A DNA stretch of 31,509 bases from MADRE2 sp964397015 (GTDB lineage: Bacteria > Desulfobacterota > Desulfobacteria > Desulfobacterales > Desulfobacteraceae): positions 1 to 31,509 of the forward strand of contig CAYNHL010000029.1 in the NCBI GenBank assembly GCA_964397015.1, read 5' to 3'. The position numbers were made by a program, and so were the translations under genes. Below, one piece after another: positions 9,105-17,645 of this stretch. Position 1 is the first letter of the stretch, and the number at the start of each line of letters is the position of its first letter. The notes beneath the pieces were generated by a model. The model searched no databases. It had not been told where the DNA came from and worked only from the letters and a program-made list of their open reading frames with translations.

Positions 9105-10157
9105 TCAGCGGGTCCAGGAAAACAGGGCCGCACCCACAGCCAGGCAGACGACACTCATACCCGCCAGGACCGCCAGTTCACCGGTAACCTGGCCAAGTGC
9201 TGCCCCGTCGTTGACAACCTTGCGCAAGGCACTTAAAAAATGTGTCAAAGGAAAGACAAGGGCGGCCTTTTGAACCCAGGAAGCAGCGCCTTCAAGAGAA
9301 AACCAGACTTCAGACAGAAACATCATGGGCCATGTCAGAAAATTGATCAAACCGTTGGTAAGTTCCTCGGAAGTCCCCCTGGCAGCCAGCACCAGCCCGA
9401 GGGAGACCATTGATACGGTTCCTGTCAGGAACACGATTGCCGCATCCAGGTAGGACCCGGCCATATGAAACGAAAAAAGCAGGTGGCAGCCGAACCAGAC
9501 CAGGCTGGCCGTGGTCATGAGGATCACCACCCGTGACAGCAGCTGGGCTGCAAGGTATTCAACGGCTGTCACCGGAGTTGCCTTGAGCCTTTTGAGTACG
9601 CCGGTTTTCCGGTAACGGACTATCACATACCCGACTCCGAACAGGGAAGAAAACATGATGTTCATTCCCAGTATTCCCGGAAACAGCCAGTCGATGTAAC
9701 GGATCTGCCTGCCTTCTATGCTGAATTTCCTGAGCAACGGTGACAGTGACTTCTCATCGACCAGGGATTCGCGTAAAAGCTTTTCCATGACATACCCTTT
9801 TGGTGATGAATCCGAAACCCAGTATTCATGAGGAATTTTCGTGTTCTTGACCAGGATGTCTATCTTGTGATGTACCAGCTTGTCCATCCCGGTATCAAAA
9901 TCATTAAAAACAATCACCTGGACAAAAGGGCTGCCGGTCAATTCAGGGGGAAGGTGCAGTTTTTCCGAATGGCTCCTGATCTCTGACGGGTGAAAAACCC
10001 CGAGCTTGTAGCGTGTCGGAGTATCCCCCGAAAAAACTATGCCGAAACCTGCGACCAGCAGGAATGGAAACAGGATATTCCATCCAAACCCTGCCCGGTC
10101 CCTTGTAAATTCATAATTTCTGGCTACGAACAATACCCACAATCGTTTCAGGTTCAT
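9105..10157 (-). CDS. ABC-2 type transporter permease
   Basis: A 350-residue membrane protein with the topology of ABC-2 exporters (DrrB/YhfP-like group). One N-terminal membrane segment (WNILFPFLLVAGFGIVF, about 26-43) is followed by a soluble extracytoplasmic stretch of about 115 residues. A cluster of about five membrane helices then begins at WLFPGILGMNIMFSSLFGVGYVIV. The conserved FPLTHFLSALRKVVN block sits near the C-terminus, as in the family. It starts 4 bases after the stop of the ATPase gene, with which it must form the transporter. Such pairs export lipids, polyketides, drugs or polysaccharide; the substrate cannot be told here. It lies downstream of polyamine genes, but a link to polyamine export would be speculation. 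Confidence 0.9.
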   Translation of the reverse strand: MNLKRLWVLFVARNYEFTRDRAGFGWNILFPFLLVAGFGIVFSGDTPTRYKLGVFHPSEIRSHSEKLHLPPELTGSPFVQVIVFNDFDTGMDKLVHHKIDILVKNTKIPHEYWVSDSSPKGYVMEKLLRESLVDEKSLSPLLRKFSIEGRQIRYIDWLFPGILGMNIMFSSLFGVGYVIVRYRKTGVLKRLKATPVTAVEYLAAQLLSRVVILMTTASLVWFGCHLLFSFHMAGSYLDAAIVFLTGTVSMVSLGLVLAARGTSEELTNGLINFLTWPMMFLSEVWFSLEGAASWVQKAALVFPLTHFLSALRKVVNDGAALGQVTGELAVLAGMSVVCLAVGAALFSWTR

Positions 10158-10161
10158 TGGC

Positions 10162-10899
10162 TCATTCTCTCAAACGGCGACCGGTCAGTTTCAAAAAAAC
10201 GGTTTCAAGATTCTGCCGTGATGGATCCATGCCTTTGCAATGGTCCCGGATCAGCACGGCCGGGCTTTCCTGTGCAATGATCCTGCCATGGTCCATGATG
10301 GCCAGCTCATCGCATAAAACCTGTGCCTCTTCCATATAATGGGTCGTCAACACCAGGGTTTTACCCTTGTGTTTTATGCCCCTGATAATATCCCAGACAT
10401 GCTGCCTGGCCTGGGGGTCCAGGCCCGTGGTCGGCTCATCCATGAAAATAAGTTCAGGGTCATTGATCAGGGCCAGCCCGAGCAAAAGCCGCTGGCGCTG
10501 CCCGCCTGAAATTTTATTGTTATATCGCTTCTTTATGCCGTCCAGCATGCAGAGATCACATATTTCATCCACGGAAAACGGGGCTTTATAAAATGCGGCA
10601 AACGTTCTCAAGGTTTCTTCCACTGTAAGAAAATTCAACAGCTCGGTCTGCTGGAACTGGATGCCGATCTCTTCTTTGAAAGTTCTTGTTATGGCCCCGC
10701 CTTTATAGAGCACCCGGCCTGAAGTCGGTTCCAGTATGTCTTCCATCATTTCCACCGTGGTGGTCTTTCCTGCGCCATTGGGTCCAAGGATACCGAAACA
10801 CTTTCCTGTTTCAATACCGAAGGAAACACCGTCTACCGCCTGGTGTGTCCTGTACCGGCGGGTCAGGTTCCTGGTCTCAATGATATATCGCGATGACAT
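10162..10899 (-). CDS. ABC-2 type transporter ATP-binding subunit
   Basis: A 245-residue ABC ATPase. Walker A is GPNGAGKTT, the Q-loop region is IGIQFQQTEL, the signature is ISGGQRQRL, Walker B is LIFMDEPTTGLD and the switch histidine is in LTTHYMEEA. This is the CcmA/DrrA-type sequence of exporters partnered with ABC-2 permeases. The start at 10899 (MSSRYIIETRNL) is fixed by an AAGGAG site 8 bases upstream; a longer reading from 10938 would overlap the speB stop and has no such site. It follows speB by 25 bases and precedes the permease by 4, so it belongs to the same long transcript as the polyamine genes. Confidence 0.94.
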   Translation of the reverse strand: MSSRYIIETRNLTRRYRTHQAVDGVSFGIETGKCFGILGPNGAGKTTTVEMMEDILEPTSGRVLYKGGAITRTFKEEIGIQFQQTELLNFLTVEETLRTFAAFYKAPFSVDEICDLCMLDGIKKRYNNKISGGQRQRLLLGLALINDPELIFMDEPTTGLDPQARQHVWDIIRGIKHKGKTLVLTTHYMEEAQVLCDELAIMDHGRIIAQESPAVLIRDHCKGMDPSRQNLETVFLKLTGRRLRE

Positions 10900-10924
10900 A
10901 ATGCATGCTCCTTTTGTGTCAGAC

Positions 10925-11797
10925 TCAATTTGCACCAATGCGCTGAATCAGGCCCATTATCTCATATACCAGCCTGGCTGCCGCAAAATCCGATGCAAGA
11001 TCCCCAGGTAACGGAGACAGCTCAACAACATCGAAACCTATCACTTTCCGTCCGCAGATACATTTTCCAAGCAGGGCCAGTGCCTCAAACCACCCGACAC
11101 CCCCCGGCACCGGGGTACCGGTCGCCCGGATTACTGAAGGGTCAAATCCATCCACGTCCAGGGTCAGGTAAACCAGGTCCGGAAATCCTTTGGGAAGGAC
11201 CATGTCCGGAATGCCATTTTCATAAAGGGTCACGGCATCCAGACAGCGGATCCCTTCCCTGTCACGGACCTGCTGTTCCTCGAAAGACAACGTCCTTACC
11301 CCGATCTGGCAGACCGGGGCGGCCAGTTCTTCCAGCGCCCTTCGCATGACGCAGGCATGGCTGTAGCAATCCCCCTGGTATTCATCCCTGAGATCGGCAT
11401 GGGCATCGAGCTGAATGATGCCGAAAGGCTGACTGTATGAGGCCTTGAGTGCCCGCAGCGCCCCGAGTGTCACTGTGTGTTCACCACCCAGGACCACGGG
11501 AACCGCCCCCATGGCCAAGGTTTTTTCCACCCTGGCCTGAATGCTGTCTAGGACCTGTCCGGTCTCTTTGCTGCAGTCCACGGCTGTCGTTGTATGAATA
11601 CCAAGGACCAGTGGTGTTGACCGGCCATCCCAGGCCTCGAGCTGCTGGGAGGCTTCCAGTATGGCAAAAGGTCCCTTTGCCGTACCACCGCCATAAGAAA
11701 CCGAAGTTTCTAAAGGAACCGGAATAACGTGAAAACGAGCCGTTGCAGCCTGGCGGTTTTCACACTCGGATTCCAGAAAATCAGGTGCAAAGCTCAT
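10925..11797 (-). CDS. speB: Agmatinase (ureohydrolase family)
   Basis: Hydrolyses agmatine to putrescine and urea with a binuclear manganese centre. All metal-ligand motifs are visible: GGEHT (His107), DAHADLRD (Asp131, His133, Asp135) and DVDGFDPS (Asp214, Asp216), in a 290-residue arginase fold. The substrate choice of agmatine over arginine is inferred from sequence style and from the arginine decarboxylase three genes upstream. A GGAAGGG site sits just before the ATG at 11797. The gene follows nspC by 8 bases. With speA, the dehydrogenase and nspC it completes an arginine-to-spermidine pathway in one operon. Formiminoglutamase or guanidinobutyrase activity is less likely given the context. 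Confidence 0.92.
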   Translation of the reverse strand: MSFAPDFLESECENRQAATARFHVIPVPLETSVSYGGGTAKGPFAILEASQQLEAWDGRSTPLVLGIHTTTAVDCSKETGQVLDSIQARVEKTLAMGAVPVVLGGEHTVTLGALRALKASYSQPFGIIQLDAHADLRDEYQGDCYSHACVMRRALEELAAPVCQIGVRTLSFEEQQVRDREGIRCLDAVTLYENGIPDMVLPKGFPDLVYLTLDVDGFDPSVIRATGTPVPGGVGWFEALALLGKCICGRKVIGFDVVELSPLPGDLASDFAAARLVYEIMGLIQRIGAN

Positions 11798-11805
11798 ATC
11801 CCTTC

Positions 11806-12978
11806 CTATCCCAGACGATTTTTAAAATTGTCATAACCAAAGGTTTTCACCATCTCCACCTGCCTGTCGTCATCCCGGAGCAATGCAATGGACGGCAGCT
11901 GGATACCGTTGAAGGTATTTGTCTTGACCATGGTATAGATCGCCATATCACAAAACACCAGTTTCGATCCAATGACCGGGGGAGTGTCAAAACTGTACTC
12001 TCCGGCTACGTCACCGGCAAGGCAGGAGGGACCTGTGATGCGGCAGGTATATTTTTTTTCCCCGGGTTTTGAGGCACCTGCGACAGGCGGCCTGTAGGGC
12101 ATTTCGATTACATCGGGCATATGGGCAGGAACACAGACGTCCATGATCAATATGTCCATGTCTGAAGAAACGATATCCAGGACCGTTGCCACCAGGTATC
12201 CCGCATCGAGTGCCACGGCTTCCCCCGGTTCCAGGTAGACCTGGACGTTCCAGCGTTCCTTGAAGGACAGTATAGTGTCCTCGAGCAAAGAGAGATTGTA
12301 TCCCGGCCGGGTGATATGGTGCCCCCCTCCGAAATTGATATAGTCCATCTGTGAAAACCAGGGACCGAACCTTGCTTCAGCAGCTGATACGGTCCTGTCC
12401 AGGCTGTCTGAATCCTGTTCACAAAGGTTGTGCCAGTGCAGCCCGCTGACACCATTAAGACTTTTTGGATCAAAGCCGGCCTGCCGCACCCCCAGCCTGG
12501 ACCCGGGGGCACATGGATCGTAAAGGGGTGTTGTGCCTTCGGAATGCTCCGGATTGATGCGGATACCGAATTTTATCGACCGGCCCAGGAACCCGGCGGT
12601 TCTCCTGGCCAGGGGGCCGAACCGCTCCAGCTGTCCAAAGGAATTGAATACCAGGTGGTCTGTGGTATGACACAGGTCCAGTATATCAGACTGGGCATAT
12701 GCCGCTGCAAAGGTATGCACCTCCCTGCCGAACTCATTTCTTCCCAGCCGCGCTTCGTGGGGAGAACTGGCACAGACACCGTCCAGTACAGACGAAAGAA
12801 GCCCGAACACCCGGGACATGGCAAAACATTTCAGCGCCAGCAGGATTTTGCACCCGGTCCTGGACTTTACCCCGGCCAAAATGGCCAGGTTCTGTTTCAG
12901 GCGTGTCTCATCCACGATAAAACAGGGAGTGGGCAACGATGCCGGGTCAAACCCCAAAGCATGGTCTGAAGTCGTCAC
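11806..12978 (-). CDS. nspC: Carboxynorspermidine/carboxyspermidine decarboxylase
   Basis: A PLP-dependent alanine-racemase-fold decarboxylase that removes CO2 from carboxyspermidine (or carboxynorspermidine) to give spermidine (or norspermidine). The PLP lysine is Lys50 in KILLALKCFAMS. Other family blocks seen are SGLHWHNLCEQDSD, INFGGGHHITRPGY, VYLEPGEAVALDAGYLV and the C-terminal FCDMAIYTMVKTNTFNG. Length (390) is normal for NspC. Its ATG overlaps the stop of the upstream dehydrogenase by 4 bases (ATGA), so translation is coupled. With agmatinase and arginine decarboxylase present, putrescine is the likely precursor and spermidine the likely product; norspermidine would need diaminopropane synthesis, which is not seen here. 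Confidence 0.95.
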   Translation of the reverse strand: MTTSDHALGFDPASLPTPCFIVDETRLKQNLAILAGVKSRTGCKILLALKCFAMSRVFGLLSSVLDGVCASSPHEARLGRNEFGREVHTFAAAYAQSDILDLCHTTDHLVFNSFGQLERFGPLARRTAGFLGRSIKFGIRINPEHSEGTTPLYDPCAPGSRLGVRQAGFDPKSLNGVSGLHWHNLCEQDSDSLDRTVSAAEARFGPWFSQMDYINFGGGHHITRPGYNLSLLEDTILSFKERWNVQVYLEPGEAVALDAGYLVATVLDIVSSDMDILIMDVCVPAHMPDVIEMPYRPPVAGASKPGEKKYTCRITGPSCLAGDVAGEYSFDTPPVIGSKLVFCDMAIYTMVKTNTFNGIQLPSIALLRDDDRQVEMVKTFGYDNFKNRLG

Positions 12979-14168
12979 TGTTTTTCAACCGCGTGCCAGG
13001 GCAGTCCATGAGCCAGAAGTGCCTCCATGAATGGATCAGGATCAAGCTGCTCCATGTTCCATACCCCTTTTTCATACCACTTTTTCTGCAGCATCAGCAT
13101 TGCCCCGATCATGGCCGGCACCCCGGTAGTGTATGAAATGGCCTGTGATCCCACTTCCCTGAAAGCGGCTTCATGGCTGCAGATGTTGTAGACATAGAGA
13201 GTTTTTTCCTTCCCGTCTTTTTCCCCCTTCATCAGGCAGCCTATACATGTCCTGCCCCTGGTCAGCGGCCCAAGGGACGATGGCTCCGGCAGCACGGCCC
13301 TTAAGAACTGCAGGGGCACAATCTGCTTTCCCTGGTATTCGATGGGATCGATCCTGGTCATCCCGATATTTTCCAGCACCCGCAAATGTGTCAGGTACTG
13401 GTCGGAAAAGGTCATCCAGAACCGGGCCCGCTTCAGGCCTTTGATATTTAGTACCAGCGATTCGAGTTCCTCGTGGTACATCAGATAGCATTTTTTAATC
13501 CCGATCCCGTCGGGAAAATCATAATTCATGGACCAGGACAATGGATCGGTTTCGACCCACTCGCCCTGTTCCCAGTAACGGCCGCGCTGAGTGATCTCAC
13601 GGATATTGATTTCAGGATTGAAATTTGTGGCAAAGGGCTGTCCATGATCCCCTGCGTTACAGTCAATGATATCAAGCTGATGTATCAGGTCAAAATGGTG
13701 TTTTAAAGCCCAGGCACAGAACACATTGGTGACACCTGGATCAAAGCCTGATCCGAGAAGGGCCATTATCCCTTTTTCCCGGAATCTTTCCCGGTAGGCC
13801 CACTGCCATTTATATTCAAACCTGGCCTCGTCGGGCGGCTCATAATTGGCCGTATCCAGGTAATCAACCCCGGTTTCCAGACAGGCATCCATTAAAGGCA
13901 GATCCTGGTATGGCAGGGCAACGTTTACCAGCAAATCGGGCTTTTCTTCCCTGATAAGCGCTACGGTCCGGGCTACGTCGTCAGCATCGAGCGCGGCTGT
14001 TTTTATCTGCCGGCCGAACCGGTTTTCCACCTGCCGTGCAATATCCCTGCATTTTGATTCCGTCCGGCTGGCCAGGACAATATCTGAAAACACATCCGGT
14101 ACCTGGGCACATTTGTGGGCCACTACACTGCCGACCCCGCCTGCCCCGACAATCAACACTTTCGACAT
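12975..14168 (-). CDS. Carboxyspermidine dehydrogenase (saccharopine dehydrogenase family)
   Basis: Condenses aspartate semialdehyde with putrescine (or diaminopropane) and reduces the Schiff base with NADPH to carboxyspermidine (or carboxynorspermidine). The N-terminus is a Rossmann fold with VLIVGAGGVGSVVAHKCA, followed by the saccharopine-dehydrogenase segment VNVALPYQDLPLMDACLETG, then DYLDTANYE and LGSGFDPGVTNVFCAWAL. At 397 residues it matches the CANSDH/CASDH group (often annotated Lys1-like). Its partner decarboxylase directly follows, overlapping by 4 bases, and arginine decarboxylase precedes it by 76 bases. True lysine metabolism is unlikely because the decarboxylase partner is adjacent. 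Confidence 0.93.
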   Translation of the reverse strand: MSKVLIVGAGGVGSVVAHKCAQVPDVFSDIVLASRTESKCRDIARQVENRFGRQIKTAALDADDVARTVALIREEKPDLLVNVALPYQDLPLMDACLETGVDYLDTANYEPPDEARFEYKWQWAYRERFREKGIMALLGSGFDPGVTNVFCAWALKHHFDLIHQLDIIDCNAGDHGQPFATNFNPEINIREITQRGRYWEQGEWVETDPLSWSMNYDFPDGIGIKKCYLMYHEELESLVLNIKGLKRARFWMTFSDQYLTHLRVLENIGMTRIDPIEYQGKQIVPLQFLRAVLPEPSSLGPLTRGRTCIGCLMKGEKDGKEKTLYVYNICSHEAAFREVGSQAISYTTGVPAMIGAMLMLQKKWYEKGVWNMEQLDPDPFMEALLAHGLPWHAVEKQ

Positions 14169-14216
14169 TCAAACCTCCTTGTCTGTCTGAATTCAAACCA
14201 GTTAAAACCCCTTAGC

Positions 14217-14238
14217 TCCCGGCTGTAGCTCAGCGGGA
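14217..14238 (-). terminator. Intercistronic hairpin after speA
   Basis: On the minus strand, TCCCGCTG can pair with CAGCCGGGA (one bulged C) around a five-base loop, 7 bases after the speA stop. A short T4 run follows only after eight more bases, so this is at best a weak terminator. It may instead mark RNA processing or differential expression between speA and the downstream polyamine genes. Confidence 0.35.
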
Positions 14239-14244
14239 CGGGAA

Positions 14245-16158
14245 TTATCGTTCAAAATAGGTATATCCTCTCAATCCGTCTTCATACGCCCGCATGACCT
14301 CCCGCCTTTCCCACGGAGAAATCCTTCCTTCCTGGACGGCAATTTCGGCGCTCTTCCTGAATCTTACAAGGAGACGCTTGGGGTCATAGGCCACGTAGGA
14401 AAGCACGGTGGCGACCGAATCGCCTTCCTGCTCACTGACAAATTCAAACGCTCCGTTTTCAAGAATCTTTACTGTCACGACATTTGTGTCCCCGAGCAGG
14501 TTGTGTAGGTCGCCAAGGGTTTCCTGGTAGGCCCCTACCAGAAACGCGCCCAGAAAATATTCCTGGGAATCTTTAAGGTCATGCAGCGGCAGGAAACGCT
14601 TGAATCCGTGGGAATCGATAAACCGGTCCATCTTGCCGTCACAATCACAGGTAATGTCCGCTATAATGCCTTTTCGGACAGGCTCCTCGTTAAGGCGGTG
14701 TATGGGCATCACCGGGAACAGCTGTTCAATGGCCCATGAATCCGGCAGGGACTGGAATACACTGAAATTGCAGTAATAAATATCGGCAAGAGCCCGCTCG
14801 ATATCCTCGAGATCAGTGGTCACCTGTTTCAATTCCCTGGTTTTTTCGGCAATTTTCGTCATGGCGGCCCAGAATATTTTTTCCGCCAGAGACCTGTCCC
14901 TCAGGGTAATTTTCCCGTGGTTGAAAAGATTCCTGACCTCATCCCTGTAAAAAAGAATATCATTGAAACACTCCTGCAGGTTTCTGACAGTCAGGGTCTT
15001 CAATGCGTCAAACATATACTGGATCTGGGGATGGCATGTTTCCGGCAGCTTTTCAGGCAGCGGCTGGGGCTGGACACGGGTCACGTCCAGCACGTTGAAT
15101 AGCAGCATGGAATAATAGGCCACCAGGGCCCGTCCGGACTCCGTGATGATGACGGGATGAGGAATATCCTGTTCATCGAGGGAGGTCATCACCCCTTCGA
15201 TGATATCGGTGCAGTATTCACTCAGGCTGTAATTCTTGCTGCTGAGAAAATTGGATTGAGACCCGTCGTAATCCACTGCCAGGCCGCCGCCAAGGTCCAG
15301 GTATTTGACATTGGCACCTTCCTGGTAAAGACCGGCATATACCCGGCAGGCCTCGTTGACCGCAGTCCGGATTTCCCGGATATTCGATATCTGGGATCCC
15401 AGATGATAATGGACCATCTGCAGGCAGTCCAGCATTCCTTCTTTTGCAAGCAGATCTATGGCCTGGATGGTCTGGGTGGTATTGAGACCGAAAATGCTTC
15501 GATCCCCTCCTGACTCCGCCCAGTGGCCGCCGGCCCTTGCCGCCAGTTTTATGCGGATACCCAGAACAGGCCTGGCATTGAGCTTTTTGGATCGTTCGAT
15601 AATGAGCGGAAGCTCTCCCGGCATCTCTACCACCAGGATACATAAATACCCTATTTTCGAGGCATAAAGGCCCATATCGATAAATTCCTGGTCCTTGTAC
15701 CCATTGCACACCAGAGGCGCTTTCCTGTCTTTCAACATACCCATGGCCGCGATCAGCTCCGCCTTGCTGCCGGCTTCAAGCCCGTGATGGTAACGGGCCC
15801 CGTACTGGGTAATTTTTTCAACCACCTGTTTTTGCTGGTTCACCTTGATGGGATAGGCGCCTATGAACGATCCCCTGTAGTTCAAGTCCTTTATGGCGGT
15901 CCTGAAGCTTTCATTCAATTCGATGATCCGTGAATTGAGTATATTCTCGATACGGAGCAGTACCGGCATATCAAGCCCCCGGGCCTTTATACCGTGTACT
16001 ATCTCAGGAATGCTCACTGCATTCTGTGTATCCCGGGGCGAAGGCATTACCATCAGGTCTCCGTTTTCAGCCAGTGAAAAATAACCGGCCCCCCAGTCGT
16101 TCAACCCGTAAAGATCAATGGATTTTTCAATTTTCCATCGCTCAAATGTATAAGTCAT
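14245..16158 (-). CDS. speA: Biosynthetic arginine decarboxylase
   Basis: A PLP enzyme of the fold III decarboxylase group that converts arginine to agmatine and CO2. At 637 residues it is the usual SpeA length. Visible marks are the PLP lysine Lys105 in FIGAYPIKVNQQKQVVE, the LGIRIKLAARAGGHWAESGGD block, MVHYHLGSQISNIREI, YLDLGGGLAVDYDGS and, near the end, a C-terminal helical domain with SPWERREVMRAYEDGLRGYTYFER. It is the first gene of the polyamine operon and has its own extended -10 promoter about 95 bases upstream. A short hairpin lies after its stop, so its level may differ from that of the genes downstream. Function and symbol are secure. Confidence 0.96.
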   Translation of the reverse strand: MTYTFERWKIEKSIDLYGLNDWGAGYFSLAENGDLMVMPSPRDTQNAVSIPEIVHGIKARGLDMPVLLRIENILNSRIIELNESFRTAIKDLNYRGSFIGAYPIKVNQQKQVVEKITQYGARYHHGLEAGSKAELIAAMGMLKDRKAPLVCNGYKDQEFIDMGLYASKIGYLCILVVEMPGELPLIIERSKKLNARPVLGIRIKLAARAGGHWAESGGDRSIFGLNTTQTIQAIDLLAKEGMLDCLQMVHYHLGSQISNIREIRTAVNEACRVYAGLYQEGANVKYLDLGGGLAVDYDGSQSNFLSSKNYSLSEYCTDIIEGVMTSLDEQDIPHPVIITESGRALVAYYSMLLFNVLDVTRVQPQPLPEKLPETCHPQIQYMFDALKTLTVRNLQECFNDILFYRDEVRNLFNHGKITLRDRSLAEKIFWAAMTKIAEKTRELKQVTTDLEDIERALADIYYCNFSVFQSLPDSWAIEQLFPVMPIHRLNEEPVRKGIIADITCDCDGKMDRFIDSHGFKRFLPLHDLKDSQEYFLGAFLVGAYQETLGDLHNLLGDTNVVTVKILENGAFEFVSEQEGDSVATVLSYVAYDPKRLLVRFRKSAEIAVQEGRISPWERREVMRAYEDGLRGYTYFER

Positions 16159-16252
16159 TCCTCACTCTCACCCATGTTTGCGATTACTGCTTGATTTATT
16201 GTTCATTCAAACGATTTTTTCAAAATATAGACGTACAATCTTAAAACTTTAT

Positions 16253-16262
16253 ATTATACCAT
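16253..16262 (-). promoter_or_regulatory. Extended -10 promoter of the polyamine operon
   Basis: On the minus strand, TATGGTATAAT gives a perfect -10 hexamer (plus-strand positions 16253-16258) with the TGn extension. No good -35 hexamer is visible at the expected distance, which is usual for extended -10 promoters. It would start transcription about 85 bases before speA in an AT-rich leader. Confidence 0.55.
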
Positions 16263-16434
16263 AAAATGCAGGACTGCGTCCCTGAAAAAAATAAGAATCA
16301 AAATATTTTATTCACCCCAAGTCCGCAAATCCGGGGCTTGCCTTGCTGCATGAAATCCGATATCATGAATACGCAGGCAGAAGATTGATGCCACCAACAT
16401 CTTGCAATCAAATATCAAGGAAAAACGGAGCTTT

Positions 16435-17133
16435 ATGAATATCAGGCAATTCGGATACAGTACCGACAATTTTTCCTATCTTGTCCACGGAACATCAACC
16501 GCACTTGCAATCGATCCCGGAGCTGTCGCCGAAATGACCGCCTTTGCAGCTGACCGGGGCATTACCATCGCCTGTGTGACCAATACCCATTCCCATCATG
16601 ATCATACATCCGGAAACCGGCAGATCCTTGAAAAGACCGGTGCCCGTTTTCTGGACTTCAATGCCCTGGTATCCCAAGGCTCCATTGAACTGAACCAAGA
16701 ATCCATAAAAGTTTACCATACCCCCGGCCACACCATGGACTGCCTGACATTTCATGTCCATGACATGCTGATAACAGGCGACACCCTGTTCAACGGAACA
16801 ATAGGAAACTGTTTTTCCGGGGACATGACCTCATTTTTCAAATCCATTCAGTTTTTAATGTCCCTCGATCCAGACAGCGTTGTCTATGCCGGGCATGACT
16901 ATGTCAAAGAGGCTATGACCTATGCCCGAATCATCGAGCCCGGCAACCCCGATATCGACAGGTACCTTGCCGGGTACAACCGGGACCATGTATATTCAAC
17001 GCTGGCTGATGAATTCAAAGTAAATCCCTATCTTCGCTTCAATGTGCCGCACATGGTGGAAAAAATGAACCGGCAGGGTTTTGAAACCCGCACGCCGCTC
17101 GACCGTTTCATTTCAATGTATGAGCTGGGTTGA
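16435..17133 (+). CDS. MBL-fold metallohydrolase, glyoxalase II-like
   Basis: A 232-residue metallo-beta-lactamase-fold hydrolase. The dinuclear metal motif HSHHDH is at residues 52-57, the next ligand is in the GHTMDC segment, LITGDTLFNGTIGN carries the bridging Asp, and YAGHDY the last His. This pattern and the length resemble hydroxyacylglutathione hydrolases (GloB) and related thioester hydrolases. The C-terminal substrate domain is short, so the true thioester is uncertain. I chose the ATG at 16435, which follows a GGAG, over a TTG 33 bases upstream. It is divergently oriented to speA across a 276-bp gap. It begins a run of plus-strand genes of mixed function. Confidence 0.85.
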   Translation: MNIRQFGYSTDNFSYLVHGTSTALAIDPGAVAEMTAFAADRGITIACVTNTHSHHDHTSGNRQILEKTGARFLDFNALVSQGSIELNQESIKVYHTPGHTMDCLTFHVHDMLITGDTLFNGTIGNCFSGDMTSFFKSIQFLMSLDPDSVVYAGHDYVKEAMTYARIIEPGNPDIDRYLAGYNRDHVYSTLADEFKVNPYLRFNVPHMVEKMNRQGFETRTPLDRFISMYELG

Positions 17134-17160
17134 ATTCAATCCGGTTATCTGTTACACTCC

Positions 17161-17177
17161 ATGATACAATGTGTCAT
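17161..17177. promoter_or_regulatory. Operator-like palindrome upstream of the acetyltransferase gene
   Basis: ATGATACA, one central base, then TGTGTCAT form an 8-1-8 dyad with 7 of 8 positions complementary. It lies about 35 bases before the likely start of the GNAT gene. The shape fits a dimeric repressor site. I do not recognise the regulator, and chance is possible. Confidence 0.25.
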
Positions 17178-17211
17178 GTACAAAACTTGTTTATCTTCGC
17201 AGGGCTTCTCA

Positions 17212-17628
17212 ATGACCATAGACATATCGTTCATTAAAAAAGGCAACAGGTCGGATTTAATCCGGCTGTACCGGGAAGCAGGCTGGTGGGATGACAAGTG
17301 GAATAAAGACACATCTTTTCTTGATGGTATTGTGGCCCGGTCTGCACTGTTTGCGGCAGCGTATGACGATAACGCCATGATCGGCATGGGACGGGCCCTG
17401 TCAGACGGTGTAAGCGACGCATATATACAGGATGTAACAGTGCTTGGCGCCTACCGGGGAAAAGGGATCGGCAGCAGGATCATCCGGGCCCTGATCACCC
17501 GGCTGAAAGAAACGGGGGTAAACTGGATCGGGCTGATTTCCGAGCCAGGAACAGATTCATTCTATACCAGGCTGGGATTTGAGAAAATGAAAAACCATAC
17601 TCCCTATAAATTGACAAATCAATTTTGA
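17212..17628 (+). CDS. GNAT-family N-acetyltransferase
   Basis: A protein of about 138 residues with the GNAT core. The acetyl-CoA pyrophosphate loop is in VTVLGAYRGKGIGSRIIRALI (R-G-K-G-I-G), preceded by the beta4 strand IQDV and followed by the FYTRLGFEKM segment typical of the family C-terminus. The early GRALSDGVSDAYIQDV block is of the kind seen in small-molecule acetyltransferases. The start is uncertain: the ATG at 17212 follows an AGGG, while an in-frame ATG at 17161 would add 17 residues and overlap the palindrome. The stop lies 17 bases before the next gene, so the two may be co-transcribed. The substrate cannot be inferred. Confidence 0.82.
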   Translation: MTIDISFIKKGNRSDLIRLYREAGWWDDKWNKDTSFLDGIVARSALFAAAYDDNAMIGMGRALSDGVSDAYIQDVTVLGAYRGKGIGSRIIRALITRLKETGVNWIGLISEPGTDSFYTRLGFEKMKNHTPYKLTNQF

Positions 17629-17645
17629 TCCCAATATTAAAGTGT

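Noticed and set aside
14221..14240. GGCTGTAGCTCAGCGGGA on the plus strand resembles the 5' D-arm part of a tRNA
   Set aside because: No anticodon arm, T-arm or 3' half follows; the speA stop codon comes 7 bases later. It is better explained as one arm region of the intercistronic hairpin.
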